NCBI GenBank assembly: GCA_037176845.1
Contig: JAYKXP010000310.1
Coordinates: 1 to 29,653, forward strand
Direction of reading: 5' to 3'
DNA: 29,653 nucleotides
Origin: Paramarasmius palmivorus
Taxonomy: Eukaryota > Basidiomycota > Agaricomycetes > Agaricales > Marasmiaceae
Shown here: positions 11,359-20,544 of the stretch, piece by piece
How the letters are laid out: each line of letters starts with the position of its first letter
Numbering within the stretch: the first letter of the stretch is position 1
Program-made: the position numbers and the translations under genes
Notes under the pieces: model-generated
Seen by the model: only the letters and a program-made list of their open reading frames with translations
The model's database searches: none
What the model was told of the DNA's origin: nothing

Positions 11359-11658
11359 TGTCAGAGTTTAAAGTCTAACTCTGATAGCAGCGATAGCGCA
11401 CACAGCGCGAAGATGAGAGCGACTCAGAAGTTGAGAGAACAACTGATGATATTTGTAGGCTTTTCTGTCTAGCTTATATACAAGAGCAGGGATAAAAGAT
11501 AAACCTAATAGTACAATAATAGACGAGTGAAACTGACAGGATACTCTAGTGGGTTACAACCCGATCTATAGATATATGTTTTCTGAGTAATGTGGCATAG
11601 GCAGAGTATAGTGGTGAAATGAGTCATATGAGTAACATCTATATTTAGTATTCCAACA
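11359..11658 (-). repeat. Copia 5' LTR with TATA box
   Basis: The upstream LTR of the element. Read on the minus strand it carries TTGTATATAAGCTAG at about 11468-11482, a good TATA box about 180 bp into the LTR, so the transcript should start shortly downstream. G at 11392 is the single difference from the other LTR. Confidence 0.95.
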
Positions 11659-11663
11659 AAAGA
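11659..11663. repeat. 5-bp target site duplication of the copia element (right copy)
   Basis: AAAGA, identical to 6124-6128. Confidence 0.9.
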
Positions 11664-12322
11664 ACCCCTTAAATTGAACTCAGTTTGTTGGAGGTTTACT
11701 CCAACCCACTTCCAGCTAGTTCAACAACTTTGCAGAGGAGCCCTTGGGACATGACACAGTAGTCCACCATAGAGTACCCCACCAGCAAAATGTCCTAATG
11801 AGTGCAAGCTGCTTGCAATCGACTTACACTTGATTTTGGTGGTTGTGTCCAGCTGAAATTATCTCATGTATATACAATTAGAGTATGATACAATAATAAT
11901 AGGGTTATAATAGACATGTCAAGAGATTGCAACCAATGCAAGAGTGCTAACCAATTGCAACTGGCTGAAAGAATTGCAGGTGATTGCAACCTGATTTCAA
12001 CCAAATTGAAGCCAGATTTTAACCATCTTGCAACTGCCTGTAATTCTGCAGCTGATTGCAACTTGATTTCAGCCCTATTGCAAGGTGATTTCAACCATAT
12101 AAAAAAAATTGCGAGTGGTTGTATTCTATTTGCAGTCTTATTGTAGTAATGTACTAAAAGAATCTTAATTATCACAAGCAGAATATAGAGCTAATACAAC
12201 AGAATTGTATCCTATGCTCTTCATCTGGGTGACCAAATGGTGATAGCTGTGACGGTGGCGACGACGTTTACAAGATCCAGTGATAAATGTCCATTGCCTG
12301 CCTGCTTGTATTTAGCTTGTGG
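11664..12322. other. Intergenic, no gene seen
   Basis: Right flank of the copia element. Apart from the TTGCAA-rich repeat at 11905-12150 I see nothing coding here. Confidence 0.6.
11905..12150. repeat. TTGCAA-rich interspersed repeat, copy 1
   Basis: The hexamer TTGCAA occurs about six times in 245 bp, often as TTGCAACCTGATTTCAACC-like units. A related copy in the opposite orientation lies at about 23224-23484; for example TTGCAACCTGATTTCAACC here matches TTGCAACCAGATTTCAACT on the other strand there. Non-coding; its open frames on both strands follow from the repeat itself. Confidence 0.55.
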
Positions 12323-13012
12323 TCAATACAGCGGAACAAGATCTGAAATATTAGCACAAGACTTGGATGTGCGAGTGTCAGAGGTGGCCGTGATGAAGAT
12401 ATCAATATTGGTTCCAGAAACGGTGTGGATAAACCCATACTCAGAAGTCCTAGTAGCCTCTGCAATGATGACAACAGCAAACCCATTGCTACGTGCATGT
12501 GCAGAGGCTAAGGGACACATCTGATGTACAGATAATAATTCAGGAACCAGCCTTTGATCAGGTTGAATTTTGAAAGGAATTGAGTGAATCAGAGGTGTCA
12601 TGCTGGTTGAACAGGTGGTTGTAGTGTTCGTATATCCGAATATTTGAGGAAGGTGGCAGTTCTTGAAAGAGAGGCTTGTGGCAGCCAGTAAGGAGTGCAT
12701 AAAGAATGATAAAAGGCAAAGCTTTGACTCTGCAGAGAAGAGGAATCATAGTGAGTAAATGAAAGGCAGTGGGCACGCACCTTGCGCCCCTAAGCTGACC
12801 ATTCTCCCACCTTTAACATTCCTCCCACTTCTATACAAATAGCACTGGAGCAGAGATTTAGTGATAAGAAATGAAAGAAAATAGAACCATACCTTTGAGC
12901 ACTTGACTTCATTGCCATAGCTCATTGTTAGAGACATTGTGGTTGATGTGCTGGCAATGAAGAGCCATAGCAGAAGGGTCCATGGACCCGCATGTGCAAT
13001 GTAAGGGACCAT
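12323..13012 (-). CDS. Possible three-exon gene of unknown function (weak candidate)
   Basis: I do not recognise this product. A minus-strand frame can be spliced from an ATG at 13012 through two short introns with consensus ends. The first is about 48 nt (12842-12889, GTATGG to CTCCAG); the second is about 51 nt, starting GTGCGT near 12777 and ending CTCTGCAG. After splicing the frame is continuous to a TGA at 12323-12325, about 200 residues. The N-terminus contains a hydrophobic segment (WTLLLWLFIAS) that could be a signal peptide or membrane anchor. The rest is Ser/Thr-rich with no motif I know. The first intron is also open and a multiple of three, so its removal is not required by the frame. 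It could be a chance frame in transposon-derived DNA. Confidence 0.22.
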
Positions 13013-13241
13013 GGAAACCTCGGTCCAAATCCAGGTCACATGTCACATCATGTCACATTCCTCTTTCTCTGCTACCACCACCATCTCACCATCATTGGCA
13101 ACGACAAGCTCACCTCTTTGGTCATTGTCCAGTTTGGTAAGTATTTTAATCTCATCTTCTGTCTTAGCATCATTATACTCCCCACAGGGCCTGAAACAAC
13201 AATGGAACATAGCTCAACATACTCAATACCCTCTGCCCTAT

Positions 13242-13249
13242 CCCATAGT
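13242..13249. repeat. 8-bp target site duplication, left copy
   Basis: CCCATAGT, repeated at 15209-15216 on the other side of the hAT-like element. Confidence 0.7.
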
Positions 13250-15208
13250 TAGGGTTTCTAATTGCTGGGCTCCAAGCAAGTAATTAGCATAGCAAAGCCA
13301 GTAATTCCTTAGCAGCTAACACTAAATGCTTTTCCAAAGCATTTAGTATTAGCTGCTATTATGTACTTGAAGCAGCTTTATAGCAGTGAAGCCAATATGG
13401 TTTTAGTATAATATAATGATAGATCCATGTTATATTGGAGGAGTGGAGGAGAGGTATAGTTAGCATCATATAAGTGCCTGTTGAATATCCTTATGCAACA
13501 ATGAATGTCTCCCTGTTTTTTTCTGGCTAAAACACTGTAGGAGCATAGAATACAAATTTATTGAACAGATATATGAAGTAATACATTGTTTATAGCCTAT
13601 GTAGAAGAGTTGGTGCATGTCCAAAAGTATTTGCAAATGAGGAAATGTAATGATGGGCAACACTATACTTGATATGATCAACTTCCACTGGAGGCTAATG
13701 GGGCATGCTAGAGGGCTATAGAAAGTGCATTCTTGAAGAAATATGTTCTAATATATCCTAAAAGCATGCCTTTACAATTGGGGAGCAGGGGAATGCAAAA
13801 AGTGGTCCAAATATAGTAATTCAGGAAGATGGTATATTGGATCTTGGGTTACAGGCCAGATAAGAACATAGAGTAATGTGGAGGACCTAGATACACTAAA
13901 TACAGACCTGGAAACACCAAATAGTATGTGGATTAGTGGGATGATGGTGCTGAAATATTCAAAATACTGAAAATCTCTGAAATTGGAAGAATAAAATCAC
14001 AGGATGCGATGTGGTGCAGCTGGGGCTTAGATATTGTAGATGGAGGATAATAGATATGTCTCCTAGATGGGTTTAGAGTCTTGGGAAGCTAGCTATTTTT
14101 TCAGATTTACTACATTCAAATTTGCTTTTTTTTTCAGACATTGGTAATACCACACCACAGAAAATGAGCAGAATAGGCTAAGACATGATTAATAACCCAC
14201 AATACAGTGTATATATCAAAGACAAAAAAGCTTGCCTGAGCATTCTATATATGCCAACACCTTGTTCAATCCAATGTATAGAACAGTTAATATAATACAG
14301 GCAGTAATACAATAGCACCTCAGGGAAGCATCCCAGCACCTAAGGAGAGATTCAAAAATCTAGTTACAGGAAGGCACACAAAATACACTTTCCTACTAGA
14401 GAACATTTTTTGAATACATCGTATGTTGCAATACAAAAAATCACATTTTTAAGTGTTTTTCATAATACTAAGGTGATTGCTCCTAAAATCACCAAAAATG
14501 GATGGAAGACTATTCACATATGCACAAACAGGAATACCAATTGCCTCTAAAAATTACCCATGAAGAATTCTATGCCATATGCATTAATCTCCTTGCACAA
14601 TTACAGAACACATGTAATATGACTGTATTAATGTCAAAGTGATCTGGGGCTTGGGGAACCTCAAAATCAAATTCAGGCGTGAAAATCCAGTCAAGGAATG
14701 CATCCAGGGTTGAAGGCAATTCATCCAAATTTGAATTCATTAGCATACATCAAGTTAAATGCATAAGTATATCTTAATAAAGTCAACTTTGTCTTATCTC
14801 AAGCTACAGTGATTGCAGTCCTTTCAAAACCCTGAATTTCATTTCTTGAGTGTCCTTTTCACCGTGAATTCTATTCGGAAGGTTTCCCTAAGCTCCCAGA
14901 GCACTTCCCTGTAATACTACATCAAAACATTACATGTTTTTGTAATTGTGCAAGAATTGATGCATCTGGCATAAGGATTTCTGTTGTGGGATTTATCGAA
15001 GGGCAATGATTTTCTGTTCTATGCACAGTGAATGATCTTCCATTCCATATTTAGGTGTTATTTATTATCTTGCTTCAGCATGCTTTTAGCTGCTAGCACA
15101 TAAAAGCACAGCAAAAGCTATTTAGCTGACATGCTTGTAAAGCACATGAGCCCTTAGCTGCTTGGAGCATAGCTGAAGCACTGCACAGCCAGCCAGTAGA
15201 AACCCTAC
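13250..15208. mobile_element. Non-autonomous hAT-like element (about 1.96 kb)
   Basis: The left end reads TAGGGTTTCTAATTGCTGGG and the right end, reverse-complemented, gives GTAGGGTTTCTACTGGCTGG, so the terminal repeats match at most positions. Identical 8-bp repeats CCCATAGT flank it at 13242-13249 and 15209-15216 (one extra C at the right end makes that boundary uncertain by a base). Both subterminal regions are full of AGC-containing motifs (TTAGCAGCT, TAGCTGCT). No frame longer than 71 codons lies inside, so there is no transposase. The 8-bp duplication and TAGGG-type ends fit the hAT superfamily, but this family differs from the one at 4958. Confidence 0.75.
13311..13357. repeat. Strong 22-bp hairpin inside the hAT-like element
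   Basis: The arms 13311-13332 and 13336-13357 are reverse complements with one mismatch and a 3-nt loop TCC. It lies in the left subterminal region and includes the AGCAGCTAA motif that recurs at both ends of the element, so it may be a transposase-binding or replication structure. Confidence 0.7.
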
Positions 15209-15216
15209 CCCATAGT
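15209..15216. repeat. 8-bp target site duplication, right copy
   Basis: CCCATAGT, identical to 13242-13249. Confidence 0.7.
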
Positions 15217-15350
15217 GATGGAGAGTAAATGGGTAAGACATTTTCCCTTATCCCTTTTCCAAAATAGGATTTTTAAAAAACAGGTTTATAGCAGGTTATT
15301 GCCCAGAATATGTGCTTGCAATGTCCTGTTGCTATGTCAAAGTGAGATGT

Positions 15351-15647
15351 TGTCATGGCTACGGCCCAATACTTCACTTCGCATATACCCTTATCCCACG
15401 GACGTCACTCCTTTCCTTCTCACCAACACTAGTTTTTTACATTGATTCTTACATGTTTCTTTCATCCCTCAAACAGTATTAGATTATCTATATTCCGAAT
15501 ACATAGTACTTAAAGCTTAGGATGTAGTAACTAGTCTTCAGTCGAATCAACTCTAATTCGTTACCCTAAGCTTCATTCTCGCGCTTGCACTCAGAATCTC
15601 TAGGAGAGTTTACCGCTTCCGTCTCGCGGCCCGGTTAAACCCTCACA
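15351..15647 (+). repeat. Gypsy 5' LTR with candidate transcription start
   Basis: 297 bp, bounded by TG and CA. A TTAAA box at about 15510-15514 lies 25-30 bp before A15540, where AGTCGAATCAA begins. That 11-mer is exactly complementary to the primer site just after the LTR, so 15540 is the predicted RNA 5' end. In its first 130 bp this LTR has about eight extra single bases relative to the 3' LTR and lacks two; the last 150 bp are almost identical. Confidence 0.92.
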
Positions 15648-15649
15648 GT

Positions 15650-15660
15650 TTGATTCGACT
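15650..15660 (+). promoter_or_regulatory. Gypsy primer-binding site, self-priming type
   Basis: TTGATTCGACT, two bases after the LTR, is the perfect reverse complement of AGTCGAATCAA at 15540-15550 in the LTR; the match is exactly 11 nt. No tRNA 3' end complement (which would start TGG) is present. In the Tf1/sushi group of chromoviruses the first 11 nt of the RNA fold back on the primer site, are cleaved and serve as primer. The same arrangement is inferred here. Confidence 0.8.
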
Positions 15661-15716
15661 CCCAAATCCACCAAAACCACGATATCTCCGTTAACTCCGA
15701 AAACCGAACATCCACC

Positions 15717-16817
15717 ATGTCAAACCCCGGAAATGTTCCACAACCAGACATCCCGAACTGGGTACCAACCCCAGAACACCCCAATCCCCCGTCCGTTAGT
15801 TGGGCGGACCTTGTCAGCCTATACAATACAGTAAACCAGATGGGCATTAGCATTGCGTCACTCAACCAAGCCAGCGTCACCGCAAACGGAACCATGACTA
15901 ACACGGCAGAGGCAGTGGCACATCTCGCCGGGCAGATCAAAGAGATGAACGTCAACGCGACTGCCAATCAAGAAGGACCAAAGGGCATACCCAAATTCCG
16001 CAAGCCTAAAGTGTTCGACGGGAAGGCCACTTCCGTGGTTTCCTTCCTCCAGGAAATCAAGAACGCTATTCAACTCTCCAGACGTTCCCTTGTCTCCGAA
16101 GAGGACAAATGCCTCTACTTTTCAACGTACCTAGGTCCTGGAGCACCAAAAGAGTGGTACCGCTCCGTTGAGCTGTCCCACAAGGCACTCCTATCCGACT
16201 TCAACAAATTTACGGAAGATTTCGAGAAGCATTTCGGAGACTCGAACGTCGTAGCTACCGCCCAGCGTAAACTCGACGAGTTGTACCAAACAGGCTCCGC
16301 AGCGCAATACATTGCTAGGTTCAATGAATGGGCAGTACACTTGGATCTTAGTGAAGCCTCCAAGATCCACATGCTGTACAAGCACCTCAAAGGACCAGTA
16401 AAGGACGCCATCTCACTGGTGTCCAAATCTGCAAGGCCTACCAAGTACAAGGAGTATTGTGACTTTGTCATTGAAGCGGATGATCGTCACCATGAGAGAG
16501 AGGTAGAAAAACAGAACGAGAGAGGCAGAGCCAGGAATTCAAATGCTAGCAACCATGCCGGGAATCATCATTCCAACAACACTACTACCACCTCATCACT
16601 TCCCCCCGGAGAACCAATGGAGATAGACGCCACCAAGGTATCTAAACCTCGTGGTCCCCTCACAAAGGCTGAGCGAGAGCGCCGCCGTGAACAAGGACTC
16701 TGCCTTTACTGCGGCGGAGACTCCCACAAGGTAAAGGACTGTCCCAACATGTCGGACAGTGCCAAGAAGGCATATGCCGAGAAGCAGAAGGCTGCTACCA
16801 CCTCGGGAAAAGCTTAA
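15717..16817 (+). CDS. gag: Gypsy Gag
   Basis: 366 residues, uninterrupted. Gag forms the particle that packages element RNA. The ATG at 15717 sits in a favourable context (CCACCATG) 70 bp after the 5' LTR. A typical Ty3/gypsy gag domain spans about residues 100-250 (FDGKATSVVSFLQEIKNAIQ, GAPKEWYRS, then FEKHFGD and ARFNEWAVHLDL). A basic linker is followed by one zinc knuckle CLYCGGDSHKVKDC near residue 335. The frame ends at TAA 16815-16817, directly after a slippery heptamer, and pol continues in the -1 frame. Length and order fit an active chromovirus gag. Confidence 0.95.
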   Translation: MSNPGNVPQPDIPNWVPTPEHPNPPSVSWADLVSLYNTVNQMGISIASLNQASVTANGTMTNTAEAVAHLAGQIKEMNVNATANQEGPKGIPKFRKPKVFDGKATSVVSFLQEIKNAIQLSRRSLVSEEDKCLYFSTYLGPGAPKEWYRSVELSHKALLSDFNKFTEDFEKHFGDSNVVATAQRKLDELYQTGSAAQYIARFNEWAVHLDLSEASKIHMLYKHLKGPVKDAISLVSKSARPTKYKEYCDFVIEADDRHHEREVEKQNERGRARNSNASNHAGNHHSNNTTTTSSLPPGEPMEIDATKVSKPRGPLTKAERERRREQGLCLYCGGDSHKVKDCPNMSDSAKKAYAEKQKAATTSGKA

Positions 16818-16861
16818 CCGAGTGTTCCCATGTCCTGGAGCACTCGGTGAACGAAGGGACA
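16805..16861 (+). promoter_or_regulatory. Programmed -1 ribosomal frameshift signal between gag and pol
   Basis: In the gag frame the sequence reads G GGA AAA at 16805-16811, a canonical X XXY YYZ slippery heptamer. Six bases later an 11-bp stem (16818-16828 with 16837-16847, one G-U pair) encloses an 8-nt loop. Loop bases TGTCC (16831-16835) are complementary to GGACA (16857-16861), so an H-type pseudoknot with a 9-nt crossing loop can form. The gag stop TAA lies in the spacer. Pol is open in exactly the -1 frame and has no ATG near its start. Confidence 0.85.
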
Positions 16862-19800
16862 CGTTCTGCACGACAGAAGGAACTGAGTGCTGCTTATACC
16901 CGCCGTTCTGATGACTCTTACGAACTCGACACAACAATCTCCCCAGTTTTCATTCACGCCATACGAATTTCCCATCGACACTTCCTTGTAGCTATCAGAC
17001 TACGATTATCCAATAATAAACTAATTTCAACTTACGCTCTGGTTGACTGTGGTGCAACCAATTCGTGCATATCCGACAAGTTCGCATATCGACATTCACT
17101 CCCTCGCAGGCAGAGAGAAGTTCCTAGCCCCATTACGGCTGTTGACGACCGACCAATAGCATCTGGGCTGATCACCCAAGATGTCATCACACACATTTCA
17201 TTGTCCTCACACTCTGAGGTCATTTCACTCGCAGTTGTATCAGTCGACTACCCGATCATATTGGGACTTGACTGGTTACGGCGCCACAACCCAGCAATAG
17301 ATTGGGCTGAATCTTCACTCACACTCAAGTGCTGTGGCGTAAACCCTCCAGTCACGGTATACGCGAAGGGCTTTGGTCCTACAAGTAGAATTCCATCTTC
17401 AAGCAATCTTAGCACCATGCACATTGGAGGCTTTGGTCTCTCTGGTGCATCTCCAACCACCTGGGTGGCATCTCGATTCCCAAAATCAATTCCGAAAGTC
17501 AATCTTTCTACGCCACCGCCGCCTCGCCCCAAGCCGGAATTCACATTCCTCTCAACACTTGCCCAGATGAACCTGTCCAGTATTTCGGTCCAGGAACAGT
17601 TCCCGTCAATCACGGAACGACTAAGACCGCCAGACTCGCCGCCGAATGTCAAGGTCATTAGCCAACAGAAGTTCGAGCGCATCACCAAGAATGATCAGAA
17701 TTCGGTGTGCTTGCTACGCTTTTTTGACCATACCACTTCCGTATACATCAACTCGTTTACCACTGAATCTGGAGGTGAACTCGCAGATCCTCCGCAACCC
17801 CCTCCTAAGCCCCCGGACCAACCATTAGAAGGGGACTACATGCAACACGTACCTGGAAAATATGCCGAGTTCGCCGAAACAGTCTTTAACCCGCAGGAGT
17901 TCGACAACTTGCCGGAGCACCGACCCTACGACATTGACATTGAACTAGAAGATGGAAAGACACCGCCGTTTGGACCAATGTACAAACTGACACCTCAGGA
18001 GAAGGAGGCCGTGGCTGAGTATGTCCACAGCAACCTCAAACGAGGTCACATACGGCGTTCAACATCTTCTGCGGGAGCCCCAGTGCTTTTCACACGCAAG
18101 AAAACCGGCGAAATTAGGCTGTGTGTCGACTTCCGGGGATTGAACTCAATTACCAAAAAGAACCGTTTTCCCTTACCCCTTGTCGACGACCTGCTCGATT
18201 CTGTCAAGGACTGCAAGGTGTTTTCAGTAATCGATCTCAAAAGTGCATATAGCCATCTCCGCATCCGTGAAGGCGACGAATGGAAAACAGCATTCCGAAC
18301 ACATCTTGGATTGTTCGAACATCTCATCGTCCCTTACGGCCTCACAAATGCACCCGCAGCATGGCAAGCCTTCATTCAAGATGTCCTCCGTGACATCCTG
18401 GGAATTGTTTGTGTTGTATATTTAGACGATATCCTCGTGTTCTCAAAGTCACAGGAAGAACACGATCAACATGTTAAGATGGTCCTGGAACGGCTCCGAT
18501 CCGCGAAACTTTGCGCTAATGCCAAGAAGTGCGAGTTTGACAAGTCGGAGGTCGAGTACCTGGGATACATTATTGGAGCGAACGGTATTTCGATGAACCC
18601 TAAGAAACTGGACACGATTATGTCATGGCCAGAACCAAAGAAACTAAAGGACTTACAGTCGTTCCTTGGGTTCACAAATTTCTATCGACGCTTCATAGGG
18701 GACTACTCCCGCATAATGCTGCCATTAACCAACCTCACTAAGAAGTCTAATGCATTTGACTTCTCTGAAGAGTGCCGAAAGGCATTCGAGGAGCTGAAGC
18801 ACCAATTCACCGTGGCTCCTGTGCTTCGCCATTTCGACCCTCGACTCCCATGCTTTGTGTCCACAGATGGATCTGACTTCGCAATGTCTGGGATCATCCA
18901 GCAACAGGATGACCAAGGTGAACTGCACCCGGTCTCGTTCTTCTCGTGGAAATTCACCCCTCCGGAAATCAATTATGATGTCCACGACAAGGAGCTTCTT
19001 GCCATTGTGGAAACGTTCCGGGAACATCGCCACTGGCTCCTGGGATCTCCATTTCCCATCTCAGTCATTTGCGACCACAAGAATCTTGTGTATTTCATGT
19101 CGTCACAGTTATTGAACCGAAGACAAGCTCGGTGGGGCATGTTCCTTACGGAATTTGACTTCAGACTAGACTGGGCGCCAGGGAAATCAAATGTTGCAGA
19201 TGCGGCCTCAAGACGACCGGATTTCGTTCCTCAAAGGGGAGATGAACACCTCACGGCGCAACATCAAACTCTATTAACGCCAAAGCACACCGAGCGCCTA
19301 CATGCCCAAAACGACCAATCACCATTTGAAATTTCCCCACACCTGTCAATTTCGGCACTGTCAACGCTCTCTGTCGACAATTCTGAGCTCCTTGAACGCT
19401 TCAAGACTGCGTTCAAAGAAGACGTCACCTGGAGAGAGAGTATTGTGGCCGGAAATAAAGACTTCTCCACAAGCCATGATCTGGTATTCCATAAAGGAAA
19501 GCTGTACGTCCCCCCATCATTACGCCGTGAGATACTATTCTCCAGGCATGATTCGGTGATCGGCGGTCACCCAGGAAGGAGAAGAACCGAACGATTCGTA
19601 TCCCGCGACTACTCATGGCCCGGAATGACCACCTACATTCGCAACTACGTTCATGCTTGTGACACGTGTCCCCGTGCCAAAACTGAGCGACATAAGCCCT
19701 ACGGGCTACTCAACCCATTGGAGATCCCGGAAAGGCCCTGGCAACACATTACGATGGACTTCATTACCAAACTTCCGGTCTCTCATTCCCATGACACTGT

Positions 19801-20023
19801 TTGGGTGATTTGTGACCGACTAACACGAGCAGCATTGATGTCCCTGTTACAAACGGACATCAGAACATCGACAGCCTACCATCCGCAGACTGATGGACTC
19901 ACGGAGAGGACTAACCAGACACTGGAAGTCTACCTACGTGCATATTGCTCATATCACCAGGACAATTGGGTAGATTATCTACCACTTGCAGAATTTTCAT
20001 TCAACAACCTTGAAAATTCATCA

Positions 20024-20544
20024 CACTATGGAAGTGTGGTTTTTATGGCATGATTAAATACACGGAAAAATAATGAGCAAAAATTAAATGTCGGCCTGTT
20101 AAAAATAGTACTAAAATACCACCCAAACAATAGATAGCCCTGTCATTGTGCAGCAGGCAAATGTTAAATGAAAAGTCTAGCTTTTGAGAGACTTTTGACA
20201 GTATTTTACCTGCTCCTTCCTTCCTGAGACAATTTTGAATTTCACTTGAGTTCTAGCAGCATTTTGGCAGCATTTTAGCATTTTCCCACGCTAAAATGCT
20301 GCCAAAATGCTGCTAGAACTCAAGTGAAATTCAAAATTGTCTCAGTGTTTTGGAGCAGATAGAATGTTGTCAAAAGTCTCTCAAAACCTAAAGTTTTTCA
20401 TTCAACATGGCCTGCTGCACAATAACAGGGCAAAGTATCATTTAGGTAATATTTTGGTACAATTTTTAAGAGGCCAGCATTTACTTTTTGCTCATTATTT
20501 TTCCGCAGAATTCATCATGCCATAAAAACCAAGCCTCCGTAGTG
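20024..20544. mobile_element. CACTA-type foldback miniature element (521 bp) inside gypsy pol
   Basis: The ends are CACTATGGAAG and the reverse complement of CACTACGGAGG. The identical trinucleotide TCA flanks it at 20021-20023 and 20545-20547. CACTA ends with a 3-bp duplication are the hallmark of the CACTA/EnSpm superfamily. The whole element is a giant inverted repeat: outer arms match with scattered differences, and the inner arms 20224-20279 and 20290-20345 are a perfect 56-bp hairpin with a 10-nt loop. It has no coding capacity. Without the element and one TCA, the pol frame joins as SS then TQQTPFYANLGYHP, a normal integrase sequence. Confidence 0.88.
20224..20345. repeat. Perfect 56-bp inverted repeat
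   Basis: Arms 20224-20279 and 20290-20345 are exact reverse complements around the loop ATTTTCCCAC. They contain the internal repeat AGCATTTTGGCAGCATTTT. This is the core of the foldback element. Confidence 0.97.

Larger units (their letters stand above)
6129..11658 (-). mobile_element. Ty1/copia LTR retrotransposon, nearly intact
   Basis: A 5530-bp element in minus orientation. It has two 300-bp LTRs that begin TGTTGGAA and end CTGACA when read on the minus strand. Five-base direct repeats AAAGA flank it at 6124-6128 and 11659-11663. Inside, in transcription order, are a primer-binding site (11345-11358), gag with a zinc knuckle, protease, integrase, reverse transcriptase and RNase H, then a polypurine tract (6429-6437). 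Integrase preceding reverse transcriptase defines the copia order. The LTRs differ at a single base (6162 A, 11392 G), so insertion was recent. Two lesions, a frameshift near 9905-9918 and a TAA at 6799-6801, prevent one continuous gag-pol product as the sequence stands. Confidence 0.97.

Noticed and set aside
11864..12175. 103- and 76-codon frames on opposite strands
   Set aside because: Both lie in the TTGCAA-rich repeat and only reflect its repeated sequence.
17038..17070. DCGA in place of DSGA or DTGA in gypsy protease as an inactivating change
   Set aside because: DCGA is frequent in related mushroom gypsy elements, so it is more likely a normal variant.
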